Assembly (NCBI GenBank): GCA_007644065.1
Contig: VJWN01000010.1
Span: 62,001-126,000, forward strand
Source of the DNA: Margaritispora aquatica
Taxonomy: Eukaryota; Ascomycota; Leotiomycetes; Helotiales; Discinellaceae
Direction of reading: 5' to 3'
Length of the DNA stretch: 64,000 nucleotides
Each line of letters starts with the position of its first letter. Position 1 is the stretch's first letter. Below the pieces are notes generated by a model that saw only the letters and a list, made by a program, of their open reading frames with translations, did no database searches and was not told the DNA's origin. Both the position numbers and the translations under genes were made by a program. Positions 12,124 to 23,199 of this stretch are shown here, in pieces.

Positions 12124-14737
12124 CTACCGTGCAAAAACCTTCACAACACCGTCGCCTCCAGCACTAACTACCCACCGTGCATCTCGACTCCAGGTAACAC
12201 TACACACGCCCTCACCGCGCATAAGCCTATGACTCGTAACCTCTTGAACACAAGCTCTCTTCTCCAAGCTCCAAAATCTTAGGCTTGCATCGTGGCCTGC
12301 CGAGACAAGCTCTCGGCCATCAGGTGAAAGACTAAGTGCTGAGATGGCGGCTGGGTGTGCAAGCATGGTATAAGTGCATTGTCCTGATTGTGTTAGCTTA
12401 TATTCACAGATAGAGGTAGTAGACTTACCACTATTGGCATCATAGAAGCGGATATATCGATCTTCATGCCCTGAGATTACAATGCCTTCCACACCGCCGC
12501 TTGATCCAGTCGCGCCCCCAACAACCCCATCAGCTTCCTCGAGACCTCGTGATTGATCAAAAGACAAGCTGCTATCAAGGCCAGTGGTGGATGCAACGAC
12601 AGCATTCACTGAAGTTGAGATAGTATTATCATAAGTCTCCAAGCTTGCCATAGCAGCTACCTCTTCACCAGTCCTTGTATCGAATATAAGTACAGCAGCA
12701 TCTGAGTATGAAACAACAAATGTCTCGCCAGTTGCTGAAAGCGGTGTAATGCATGTTGGTGAGGCAGTAGAGTTAGCGCGGGAGATAGAGTGTATAAGAG
12801 TATAATGGAACGGCGAGTTTGATGCAACTGATGGCTGAGGTGATGATGGGAAAGCCGAGCCTGAGGACATAGAATTTCCTCGTACCCTACCACCACGACG
12901 GCTGTTGCTTCCAGACTGGGCGGAAGGCGACATCAGTTGTGGCGGAGCACTTATTGACCAGACTTTCACCGTCCCGTCAGCAGCGCCAGATGCAAGTATT
13001 ATCCGGTCTGGACCTCCAAAAGAGTTGTTTGGTCCAAATACTGAGCCAGTTGTTCCAGGTAACACACATACCGTCCAAACAGCATCTGTATGACCGTCAA
13101 GGGTTGCCTTGGGATCCACCCTGCCACGCTCCCATACTCGAACAGTCGCATCTTGTCCACCAGAGAATATCCAACCATCACCCTGCGCTCGTCCACCGCT
13201 TGAGAAGTTTTGTGATGGTGCCCAGGCGGTCAAGCACATAACGGTACCAGTATGGCCACGGTGTGTGAAGTAGCTGACAATGTCGAGATCACTGGCACTA
13301 GTATGCATGCCTCCCGAGTTTTCATATCGTGCTGGTATTATCCATCTCTTGATGGTTCCGTCATCGCCTGCTGTGCAGATTTCAGGCTCGCCGGGACTTC
13401 CACCTCCGGTGAAAATGACTGATCGTACGGCATCCAAGTGTCCTCGTAATCCAAATCTAACCTTGAAATTGCCACTATCAACCTTCTGGGTGGAAGTCAA
13501 GGAAAGCTCATGATCAGCACTTTTCCTTCTCGATATAGATGTTTTCCTCCTATGCGATCCTGGTCCTCGGTTGGGAGACTTTGGTGGTTCTTGTGCTATG
13601 GGGAATAGGTCCGTATCGGGCCTCTGTGGTACTGCCTTGGGTTCCGGTTCTGGAAATTGTGACGCCTCGTTGAAGTCCCACCCATCTGCCTCGGTTTGTT
13701 GTTCCTTTTCGACTTCCTCGACATTGATTTCTCGACCATACGAGTCATAGCTGTGGTTAACCTTTGTGACCTGTTCCTCAGGTTGAGGTTCTAGCGCTTG
13801 AAATGGTGATTGCCATTCTTGATTCGCAGTTGGCAATGGTTGCTGGTCGGCAAGCGAGCGTGGAGCTACATCAGGGGTTTTAACAGCCAAGTTCAAAGCA
13901 GGGATAGGCGGTGGATGGTGATTTGGAGATGGAGATGGGCGTGACAAATTCGATTCTCGCATACTCTTCTGCCGTGCTTGCTGCTGGTAGATCTCTTCCA
14001 GACTCTGCTGCCCAGGTGGTGGTCCAAATGTGGGAGGTTGTAGCAGGACTTCTTCGAGTGGTAAAGAATCTCGAGGCGGTAAAGGATTCGAAGGTGATAC
14101 CATGAGATATGTAAGCTCTCCTTGAGTCTTATCCATAAAGCTCTTGAGGCTGCCTCGATCCGGATCTTCGTCCAATTTTGGTTCGGCCTCATCACCCTCG
14201 GTATCTAGGAAAGAGTTGTGTGGTTTTTGTGGCGCTGAACTATTGTTAGAGTAAATTCTGGGTGTAAATGTTTAAAACTTACGTCTCTGCAGGTCCTTCA
14301 CAGCAAGATCTTCTGATGCATCTTTAGCACTCTCCTTTGCCTTAACCTCTGCCCCAGACTTCAAAGCCTTGACCTGTGCATCCCTCTCTTTCAAAGCCTT
14401 CTCAAGCATACTGATATACTTCTTCAAGCTCTTGGTGCTAGCATCAGATTTTCGTGCGCTACCCTCTAGTCTCGCAATCCGGCCCTTCATTTCTTGCCTT
14501 TCAATTTCCCAGGCATTTCGATCTCGCTCGTGTCGGTGCCATTCTGTTTGAAGAAATCGCATTACACCTATTTCACGCCATTAGCCACCCATCCCAACTC
14601 CATGAAAATGTCTCCTCCATACCTTGCAGAGTATATTCCGTCCCCTGTGGCTGATTTGACTGCTGTGAAGCATCCGGGTTGCCATTACCACCGCCATTCT
14701 GTCCAGGACCCATTCCAGCCAGACTCTGCCAAGCCAT
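12124..14737 (-). CDS. pro11: Striatin, scaffold of the STRIPAK complex
   Basis: Fungal striatin (PRO11 of Sordaria, Far8-like), scaffold of STRIPAK, which holds PP2A and kinases and governs fruiting-body development and hyphal fusion. Four coding exons fit in phase: 14737-14623, 14567-14283, 14234-12429 and 12383-12124, giving 821 residues. Residues 33-105 are the conserved striatin region: an aromatic segment [20 protein letters not shown] (caveolin-binding type) running into a coiled coil that binds PP2A. A Pro/Gln/Ser-rich linker follows. Seven WD40 repeats fill the C-terminal half, starting at [18 protein letters not shown] and ending [11 protein letters not shown]. The last intron is 45 nt long and free of stops, so an intron-unaware prediction would insert 15 residues in a WD40 blade. 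The gene shares its strand with RAD14 and PHO88. Confidence 0.93.
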
Positions 14738-15472
14738 ACTCTGTCTCTCTGAACCACCACCAACAATCCCCTCTCACCAAAGCAAATCGCAAATTTTAAG
14801 ACCTGTCGATCTACTGCCACCAAACTGAGCGCAGTTTCCCCTATCTTCCTGGGCTCATCGGTTGATTTTGTCGCAAGAGCCCGCTTTCCTTGCAAAGGAC
14901 CCCCTGACGTCGGCGCGCTGCCTTCAATTGCGCATCCCGTTCGTGCGGATGCTGAATGCTAAGTTGAGGAATAGGCAGTTTATAGTCGTACAGCTTCTGC
15001 TAAATGGCCAAAGGTCGAGAAGAGCGCAGATCGGCAGTCGTCGCGTAGATTCGAATTGCTGGTATTGCAATGCAGTTCATAGCTCAGTCGGGGAGCCGAG
15101 ATCTGTCGCGTCAGGGCCAGCGAACATCGAACCTCATCTGCTCAGGCATCAATTATTCTGCCGCCGCTTAAAACGGATTGGACGCCGCTCTTAAGGGGTA
15201 GCAAAATTCGGTAAATGTGAGCATGATTTCACATAGTAATTGTGCATAGCAACACTCCAAATGATAATTTTGCTTGCTGGATGAATGTGACCTGTAGTAT
15301 AGATCTACGAAATTAGCATCACAAAACCCCTCTACATCAGCCATCCTGCAGCCAAAGTTCAACTGGGCAGCACGATGCTGTGTGACTTTTTTGCCGTTTA
15401 CACGGAAACCATCCAAACCTCTGTGTATCATCAATATCATTATTCACATGCTCGTGACTGAGTTACACTGGC
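14738..15472. other. Striatin upstream region
   Basis: Between the striatin start and the RAD14 stop, both on the minus strand. It should hold the striatin promoter and leader and the RAD14 3' UTR. Around 15082-15096 there is a tRNA-like D-arm sequence, but no matching T-arm, so no RNA gene is called. Nothing else is recognised. Confidence 0.45.
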
Positions 15473-16676
15473 TTAAAATACCATCTCCTCGACTTCCATC
15501 CCACACTCCGTACACGTCTTGACGGTATTTCCATCCTCGTTTTCGACCGTCTGCCCCCATTCATGCTCATGCTTGCCAGCTCCTATTCGATCGCCGAACT
15601 GGCCTTCTTTACCGCCCTTCACGTTGTTCCTTCGATAGGCTTCTGTCCGTGTCTTCTTTTTCAGTTCCTTGAGTTTGCTCTTGAACTTCTCTTCTTTTCG
15701 CTTCTTCTTATCCGTTTCTCGCTTCTCAAATTCAGCATCTAATGCCTCAGCTGATCCCCACTTGGTTTTAAATGCATACTCCTCGACTTGATACCGTAGA
15801 AATAAGTTCATGTCATGCCAGTGGGACTTGTGGGGATTAGGTTTTGAAAGATGCGGTAACAACTCTGCATCCTTAAGCTCAGCTACAACATGTCAGCACC
15901 AGTAGAACATGGATGAGAAGATAACTCACGGTCTGTCAAGAGATAGTCATCCCTCGCCTCCGTCTTTGTCAAGAGACTGTATTTCTCTGGGAATTTTTCC
16001 TTACACTTCGTGCACACTTCGCACTTGAACACTTCCTCCCATTGCCAGTCAATCTCCAAACTCTTACACTCTCGGCACTTCTTCCCAATACCTTTCGAGA
16101 AGCCAATACCTGGCTCAAACGGCCCCTCTTTCCTCTGTCTCAACCCCTTCAGTAATTGATGTCTCTCCCACTCTTTCAAAGTCATATGTGCAGGTTTCTC
16201 TCCCTCCCTAGCAGCATGTAGCGCTTTGTTATATGGGTCATCTTCCGCCGAGAGAAAGCCGCCCTTTGTGTCCGTCATCTTGGAGAAGTCATGGTCCACA
16301 TATTTCTTAAATTTGCGCGCCGCCTGAATACCATCATCCTTCGGTTTTTGTGGCACTGCTCGCGCATCGCGACTTGTGGATGGAACGTCTGCAGTAGATA
16401 TGGATGCATGGGCGCGTTTGCGAGAGATGTCATCAGCTATGAAACCAGATGGCGTACGATTTGAAGCTTGCGCTGCTGCTGCTGCTTCTGCAGCAATCGA
16501 CCGTTCACGTAGTGCCTTCGCTTTCAGTCTGCTTTCTTCCTGTAGCCTGTTAGTCTTAACGGCAACGGTACTAGAAGTCGTCGCCTTACTATTCTTCGAG
16601 TCACCTCTGGAGTTGGTGGCAAGCCTGCTGAAGGTCTCGCAGATCTAGTACGAGGAGGGGTTGCGGGTTTATCCAT
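15473..16676 (-). CDS. RAD14: RAD14/XPA DNA damage-recognition protein
   Basis: Nuclear nucleotide-excision repair factor that verifies damaged DNA with RPA and TFIIH. Three exons join in phase: 16676-16605, 16539-15930 and 15882-15473, giving 363 residues. The N-terminus is basic and Ala/Arg-rich. The XPA zinc finger is intact as CRECKS... followed by CEVC, ligands spaced C-x2-C...C-x2-C. The hallmark XPA_C segment follows ([23 protein letters not shown]), then SHWHDMNLFLRYQVEEYAF. A Lys-rich coiled region and a second Cys/His set (HEHEW...TCTECGMEVEEMVF) close the protein, as in fungal orthologues. The 65-nt first intron has a GACTAAC branch site. Start is the first ATG, just after an AT-rich leader. 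Confidence 0.94.
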
Positions 16677-17042
16677 TTTATTTATCTTGTAATTTACAAC
16701 TTGACCTGAGAATGAGAGATATAAAGTTTTCGAAGTCTTCGAAGGTCCTGCATCAAAGGTAGCTTTTGGTTACAAAGGCAAGGCTGAAAGTGGCAAACGG
16801 GAGCCTCGGCAATGAGACAATTTTAATCAATTGTGTAGGGAATATAAATGTCTCGGAAACCGTTCAATACGTGAAAACTGCATTATTGTCGCAAACCCAT
16901 AGTATTTGCCGCGCTTCTATGGTCACGCCACTCTACTATAAGTACAGCTGGTGCATAACAAAATGCCCAATCCATCTCCAGAATGCCGTCCCAACCTACA
17001 CATACAAAGCCCTGAGTTCTGCCTTTTGTCTCATTAAAGCAT
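16677..17042. other. Spacer between RAD14 and PHO88
   Basis: About 370 nt with the RAD14 promoter and leader on the minus strand and the 3' UTR of PHO88. No gene or repeat is seen. Confidence 0.5.
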
Positions 17043-17732
17043 TTACTCGTCCTTAGCACCTCCACGGCCGGCCTTCTCGGCAGCAGCAATGGTCTTCTTG
17101 TCCTGAACTGGGGCAGCGCCTCCTTGCAAGCTGGACATGAGTCCGGCTGGGGCCTTGAATGGTCTCTTGAGATCGCCGCTGGCTGGGGTGCCAAACAAGT
17201 GGATCTTGATCTCGTTGCCCTCAAATGCGCCCTTCAATGGGATGATCGATTGGATCAAGAGTGGGTTGGTATACTTGAAGTACAAGTGCATGACGGCCAT
17301 CATTCCAACACCCATAAGTTGTGCCTTGTAGAGAGCCTTCATTTGGGCGACATCGTAGGCGTGGATAGTAGTAGTGATGAGCTTTGGCTCCTCGGTGCTA
17401 CCCATTTGTGGAGTATCGACATACTTGAGGGTGGTCATGTCTGCGCGAGTTGGTTAGCACATGCCAATGCACTCGATGCGCCCAAACCAGAACTTACCTT
17501 TCTTTTGGTTAATCTTGTAGTGAACATAGGCGTAGACTGAAATGATGATGACATTGGAGAGCACGTAACCGGCTCGAACCAAGTTCATTGTGAATGGATC
17601 CTCCATCGGGATTTTCTTGGAGATTTGCTACAGGTACAATTAGCTCATCCCTCCAGTATAGGGCAAGTCGTGTCTAACCATAACAACAAGTATCACAATC
17701 AAATTTGTGATCTGGGGGGAGAGTCCGGCCAT
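17043..17732 (-). CDS. PHO88: PHO88/SND3 ER membrane protein
   Basis: Small ER-membrane protein named for phosphate transport and later recognised as SND3, part of the SRP-independent targeting route. Three exons: 17732-17679, 17627-17498 and 17440-17043, all in phase, give 193 residues, close to the family's length (about 190). Visible features are an N-terminal hydrophobic helix (ITNLIVILVVM), a second helix (LVRAGYVLSNVIIISVYAYV), the conserved charged cytosolic segment with YDVAQMKALYKAQLMGVGMM, and the family ending near LFGTPASGDLKRPFKAP with a Lys/Ala/Gly-rich tail. Introns are 51 and 57 nt. The ortholog call is firm; the individual role here is inferred from the family. Confidence 0.92.
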
Positions 17733-19714
17733 CTTGAATGATTGTTTTGGAGCTGTGATACTGGGGAGTTGGCTAGAAACGTCGGGTATGAACGCAGAAA
17801 ATGCTGCTTTTGTGAATGCCAACAACGAGAGATCGAGGTGGGAGTGACCCTTTATGTTTTTATGAATTGAAGTCGATGGAGAGGCAGAAGTTCGTGGTCG
17901 CAATCAGAATCCCCCCAAGAGCCCACTTGGTGTAGGCCAATGTTTTTTAGTGGGATCCGCTAAACTCTTTTAAGCGAAAATCCCTCGAGGACACATGGGC
18001 ATTTACTTCATATGTAAGATTGTGGTAAAGGAGAACTTACAAGTAAACAAACAAAAACACCTGCCTATTATGATTTCATACAGTCTATATTATCACCTTC
18101 ACAACATGGGGGTCAGCAGCCTCATATGACTGGAGCCTCCATATACACTCATCCGAGCTTCCGGTTCGCCAACATCTATATATCGGAGTGGATCTGGCTA
18201 AATATCAATACTTAAACTATCCCCGAAACAATTCCTCCACTAGTGCTTGCTCTATTTCTTTACCTACTGTAGTGATCTCACAATTTCAAACTTCGGTGAT
18301 ATCACCACGATAAGGGATATCTCAAGTATGCTTGTTTTCAAACTGTGTCTTTATGAGAGACCTAGGAGACTGGTGTCTTCAATGAAGAAGTCTTGTTGTG
18401 TGAAAAGCAAAGCAGAGGATGATAAGCACAAGGCGATGTTGCGTTAGGAGCTGAGATTTTTTCCGCAAAATGAAAGTTGAAGTCCTCAACACATGATTGT
18501 CAAAGCAGAAAATGCTTCTATATAGACTTTCAAAAATGTAAAAGGCGACAAAAGTTCACATTTTTGTCCTAGAGTGGACTGAGATGTTATGAATCCCGCT
18601 GATTTCCTAGTCAAGCCAGGGACAGCTATAGCTTCCTGCAATCCTAACTGCGCCATATCTAGCCATCCTATATTGTGCATATATGATATCTAGATTTTTA
18701 TAACCTCCAATGTCGGTTTCAGGTCAGCTGACAGGACAGTCTGTTGTAGGAGACTATAATTGAATACATTGAGTTATGAATTTGATTGGTTTAAAGTTCA
18801 GAGCCATCATTCCAACTGAAGTATCAGGATATTGGGATTCTTGGATGTTTGAATTGTCTTTGCAATGTAGAGCTCAATTCACAGTGAGGTCAATGCGAGG
18901 TTGTACGACATGAAGCAATGAATCCATTGCCTATCTACTTTTGGGACGGATTTCTCATGAGAGACTATTGTCCGAAGCAGATCTAGTTTCATTGAAGGAG
19001 CAGCACGAATCTTTCTCATTACGTTGAAAATTTGGTGCATAGCGAAGACCACTTACATTAGGCCCCGAACTTTCCTGCTGATAAATCCAGTTATTGGTTA
19101 CATTTGATTCAATCCAAATCGCGATGAGGTATTTTCAACCTCGATGTCCCTTTATAGTAGTATCACACATACAAGCTACGCTTTTTGCCTCTCAAAACTC
19201 AGCGCTCCCATTTTGCCTCTTTGTTGCTTCACAAATCATTTCGCATGAGCCCATACCGTGAAAGAGCTGCATTCCAGTAACAAAGGGTATGTTCTGTACA
19301 CATATTAAAGCTAGTATTCCTTCTAGGAAGATTCTCCATTAATGACTCTGGGGAATATTCAATGTGCCTTTGGCTTTCTGTATTGCTCACATTTGTTGTT
19401 GCATTTTGAGCACTTAAATTTGACAATCTATGTACGCTTTGCCTATAATTAACCTGTCTATATATTGTGTTATTGGGCTTTTTCCTTGTTAACAAGTCTC
19501 CTGCGTTGTGCCCGAGCTGCACTTCTTTGTTCTTCCAAGTCCCAACCTTGAACGGAGCAGAACGCCACACCCTTCGTACCTCTAAAACACTTCAGCAGAA
19601 CCACTTCGTCAAATCTGTCTGTCATTTCTCAAGATCAAGCACTGACTTTCAGTTCTTTTATCCTACATATCCTAGAAAAATCTTAAATTTCAGTTTCATC
19701 TACCAGATATTCAG
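17733..19714. other. Intergenic stretch between PHO88 and the Cys/His-rich gene
   Basis: Nearly 2 kb between two divergently oriented genes. Open frames are below 115 codons, without motifs or paired splice sites, so I call no gene. The last about 130 nt before 19715 are CT-rich with CAA/TTTC runs typical of a fungal leader. No TATA element or tandem repeat stands out. Confidence 0.4.
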
Positions 19715-21196
19715 ATGGCACCTCGCTACCGAAATTTCACACCACCAGCATATCCACCACCTCGACCAGGCACACACACAGACGTAAACTCACCACCATC
19801 CTCCGACTTTTCATCCTGCACAACAACAACAACAACAACAAGCAGAACAGGCACCCAATCCCAAACCAGCTCCATAACCTCGCCACCAACTTCGCCCTCA
19901 TTACGGATCCTCACACCTCCAGCCCGCCTGCACCTTCGAACCCTCCTCCCCACTCCCCCACTTCCCAAGCCACGGACTGCTCTCCCACCACCAACACCAT
20001 ATGCGTGGGTCTGGCGCTGCCACCTCTGCAATAAATATTACCGACTGGGCGTAACAAGACGCTGTCTCGAAGATGGGCATTCCTTCTGCTCTCTCCCATC
20101 ACCGGTACCAAGCCCCGTCTCGCCTATTTCGCCGATTTTTGATGGCGATGGAGGAGACATTGTTGATGTAAAGGGGAAAAGCAGAGAGCAGAGAGAAAAA
20201 GAAAATGTGATGCATAAGATGAAGGAGAACAAACGAGCGAGGAAAGCGAGACGGTCGAAAGCCCAGAAGGGGTGTTGTGCTGAGTTCGATTATGCTGGAT
20301 GGCGTAAATACAACACCTGGCGGCGGGAAGTTTTTTCTCGTACTATTGGCCATACTACGACTACTAAACCCCTTGCTGTGCACAAACCAAAACCACAATC
20401 AAGATTAGAACGCTTGAGACAATGGGCTCATCTGACAATTGGTGATGACGGCGAAGCCGCTAAGAGAGATGAGAGAGAAAGAGGAAGTGAAGATGAAGAA
20501 AATAGAGGAAGGAGGAAAAAGTGGGATTGTTGGAAGGACTGTGATTTTCCTTCTGAATGCCATAATGAGCGGCAAGCAGAGCGAGAATGGGAAGAAAAGA
20601 TGAGGATGGAGAGATTAAGAGTTGCGAGGGAGGTGGAGGCAAAGAGGTTGAGGGATATTTGGGGCAGGCAGGCGGAGAAGGAGAGGGAGGATGACTTGAT
20701 CCGGAGTGATGCTGTTTATGCTGATTCTGGATCTCCAGAAAAGAATATGAGGGTCAGCGAAGCAATACACGGGAAGGAAAATCCGTACTTTGAAGCTACG
20801 AAACGAAGCGAGCAGGTGGAGTCTCAGCTCAAAGAACCAAACCTCGGACCACTAGGAACAGATTGTGACGGTCTCGGCGAATCCGCATTCCAGATGCCCT
20901 TCATCGTGCTGAGACGGAAGTCAAGAGATGAAGCAGAGCCGGGAGACTCACCACCTAGCTTGCCTTTGAAGTGTAGTTTTGATTTCGATTTCGATTTTCA
21001 ATTTGAGGAAGTGGATCTCGCTGATGCTGGCAAGGGGAAGGGGAAGGATAAGCGAGTCAATTTTAGCATTGTGGATGTCCAGTTGAGAGAAGAAAGGGGT
21101 TCGAGGAAGAGGAATGTGTTGTTGAGAGAGGTGGAGGTGGGGGACGAGAGATTCGGTGACGAGGTTGAGCTTGACGAGGAGGATATCTGCTGTTGA
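19715..21196 (+). CDS. Fungal Cys/His-rich protein of unknown function
   Basis: A 493-residue single-exon gene with no assigned function that I recognise. Residues 1-95 are Pro/Ser/Thr-rich and disordered-looking. A first Cys/His block lies at about 100-125 (W-x-C-H-L-C-N-K, then R-R-C, G-H-S-F-C), which could bind a zinc ion. A second block at 186-205 reads KGCCAEFDYAGWRKYNTWRR, and a third at 270-282 reads WDCWKDCDFPSEC. Between and after them are long Arg/Glu/Lys-rich stretches likely to form helices or coiled coils, and near 415-428 an alternating Phe-Asp tract. The same layout (short CxxC-RRC-GHxFC block, then a Cys-Cys-x-EFDY-x-GW block and a CW-x-x-C-x-x-P-x-EC block) is, to my knowledge, shared by uncharacterised ascomycete proteins. 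Role unknown; a structural metal site is inference. Confidence 0.8.
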   Translation: MAPRYRNFTPPAYPPPRPGTHTDVNSPPSSDFSSCTTTTTTTSRTGTQSQTSSITSPPTSPSLRILTPPARLHLRTLLPTPPLPKPRTALPPPTPYAWVWRCHLCNKYYRLGVTRRCLEDGHSFCSLPSPVPSPVSPISPIFDGDGGDIVDVKGKSREQREKENVMHKMKENKRARKARRSKAQKGCCAEFDYAGWRKYNTWRREVFSRTIGHTTTTKPLAVHKPKPQSRLERLRQWAHLTIGDDGEAAKRDERERGSEDEENRGRRKKWDCWKDCDFPSECHNERQAEREWEEKMRMERLRVAREVEAKRLRDIWGRQAEKEREDDLIRSDAVYADSGSPEKNMRVSEAIHGKENPYFEATKRSEQVESQLKEPNLGPLGTDCDGLGESAFQMPFIVLRRKSRDEAEPGDSPPSLPLKCSFDFDFDFQFEEVDLADAGKGKGKDKRVNFSIVDVQLREERGSRKRNVLLREVEVGDERFGDEVELDEEDICC

Positions 21197-21689
21197 GTTG
21201 ATGTTGGGCTTGGCTTCGATAGTATAATGAGTGAATTTGTATGGCTTGAGAATTTTGACATAACACTGTTATAAGTCAGAGATGCAATGGCTTTACAATC
21301 CAAGGATTGTGTGATCTTTATTGCTAAGCTCAAAAACATCACTTAAGCGATAAGTACCTTGGTCTTGTTCTTTAAATAAGTATCATTCACCACGCTTGTT
21401 TTACAATCACTCAATAAATTCCGTCGTATATGAGCATATCAACAAATATGAAATACAAACTCTAGGTAGCTACTATCCGGATAATCACATTACCTAGTAG
21501 TGTATATCCAGATCACGTGAACCACTACTACCATAACTGGAGATTTTGGCACATTCCACAAAAAACACCCCTCATACTCGATCACGTTTTCCACCACGAA
21601 ACAAAGCCTAAACTGATTCGATCTCTAGATTAACCAGAGCTTCCCTTCAAAGCATTATTTGCGCCCATTATTATCGCTTTTAACTAAAG
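21197..21689. other. Spacer before the proline-biosynthesis gene
   Basis: About 490 nt holding the 3' UTR of the preceding gene and the promoter and leader of the P5C reductase gene, both plus strand. No gene or conspicuous motif is seen apart from a CACGTG-like GATCACGTGA element near 21511-21520. Confidence 0.45.
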
Positions 21690-22644
21690 ATGGCGCCTTC
21701 AACAATTCAGGATTGCAAGCTTTGCTTCATTGGTGGGGGCAACATGGCAGCTGCTATCATCGGAGGTCTGCTCGCCAAAGGAAGCACCACCAAGCAGAAT
21801 ATAATCGTATCAGAGCCATTTGAGTTGACCCGAAAAAAGGTTGAAGATACTCTCGGCGTGCGTACCACAACTTCCAACAACGAAGCCGCACAAGAAGCCG
21901 ATATCTTAGTCCTCGCCGTCAAGCCACAGGTCGCAAAAGGCGTATGTGAAGATCTAGCTGCTTCCTGGAGTGCGTCGAAGAAGCAAAATTTGCCGCTTGT
22001 TGTGTCGATTTGCGCTGGTATTCCGTTGGATGCTTTGACGCATTGGTTCACGGTTGATGATGGGCGAGCTCCAAAAGTTATCCGTGTCATGCCCAACACG
22101 CCGGCTTTGCTGGGTGAGGGTGCTTCGGGATCATTTGCCGGTGCTGGTGTTACGGAGGAGGAGAAGAAGTTAGTGACTGCTTTGTTGGAGGGGTTCAGTA
22201 AGGTGTCGGAATGGGTTGACAAGGAGGAATTGATTGATGTTGTCACGGCACTTTCAGGTATGGTTTTCTTTCATGTTTTGTGTTGCACTTACTCTGTTCT
22301 CGGAATGATAAAGCTCACGCATCTGCATAGGATCCGGACCAGCTTATTTCTTTCTCTTGGTCGAGCACATGGTTTCTAGTGCTACTGCCTTGGGACTACC
22401 CAGAGAGCAGGCTGAGCGACTTGCGAAGCAAACCTGTCTCGGTGCTGGAAGAATGCTTGTTGAATCTTCAGAAGCTCCTGGACAACTACGCGTCAATGTG
22501 ACTAGCCCCAAGGGAACAACTGAAGCTGCTCTGAACAGCTTCAAGGACTCCAACTTGGAGGACATAGTCAATAAGGCTATTAAAGCAGCTGCAGACCGAG
22601 GCGAGGAGCTGGGCAAGGCAGCTTTCGATAGCTCGAAGAAATAG
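21690..22644 (+). CDS. PRO3: Pyrroline-5-carboxylate reductase
   Basis: Cytosolic enzyme of the last step of proline synthesis: reduces pyrroline-5-carboxylate to L-proline with NAD(P)H. Two exons, 21690-22257 and 22331-22644, joined through codon GGA, give 293 residues; the 73-nt intron has a GTATGG donor and GCATAG acceptor. The Rossmann nucleotide-binding motif is near the N-terminus (CFIGGGNMAAAIIGGLL, residues about 11-27). The middle carries VLAVKPQ and RVMPNTPALLGEG. The C-terminal part contains the P5CR dimerisation signature GSGPAYFFLLVEHM ... QTCLGAG ... VTSPKGTTEAALNSF. Length and motifs match the family fully. Start is the first ATG after the leader. Confidence 0.96.
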
Positions 22645-23199
22645 TCTTTGGTATGTACTCAAAAAGCAACATATTGTTTCATGGTTCATGACTTGAGAAG
22701 TGAAAAACTATTTGACGAAGGCATTCGGATTTCGGGAGTGAAATGCGAAATTTGCGGGTGAAATAAGACCGACAATTGCCAAGCTTGGCCTCGAATCGTT
22801 GTGGGTAAGATATTGGCGGTCCGGATTTGTTTGGAATATACGAAATGACTTCAACTTCCCCGCATATACTCTCAACTGACTCATGAAATTGTTCATGTAT
22901 GGGGGACGTGGGGACAATGGGGCTTGAATCTTCCCCCCGAATGAAGTTAGGTCTCGGGAATATACCCGATTTCCGAACCGCGGGGAAAGTTTGAGGGCAT
23001 CGTGATCATCCAACGTTCCTCAATGTCTCTTCTCATTCGACTCTTTCTAGTCACCAAGAACAACGCATGTAGACGTTAGGTACATATGTCCGCTCTCGGA
23101 CTGCAAAGGACAAGTTATAAGTGTTTCTCCTACCCTTCAATCGTGGCAATTGCTTTCTATTGAGCTTCAATTTTCTCTTTCTCAATTCACACCACAATC
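22645..23199 (+). promoter_or_regulatory. GH31 gene promoter region with CreA-type sites
   Basis: Upstream of the GH31 gene three matches to the CreA/Mig1 consensus SYGGRG occur within 130 nt: CCCCGC at 22858-22863 (minus orientation), GTGGGG at 22908-22913 and GCGGGG at 22980-22985. The leader just before 23200 is TTCTC/CAA-rich. Known: CreA represses alternative-carbon enzymes in filamentous ascomycetes. Inferred: glucose control of the glycosidase. Confidence 0.4.

Noticed and set aside
15082..15096. tRNA-like D-arm GCTCAGTCGGGGAGC preceded by TA
   Set aside because: A fine A-box match, but there is no T-arm or B box at the proper distance and no anticodon stem, so it is not a tRNA.
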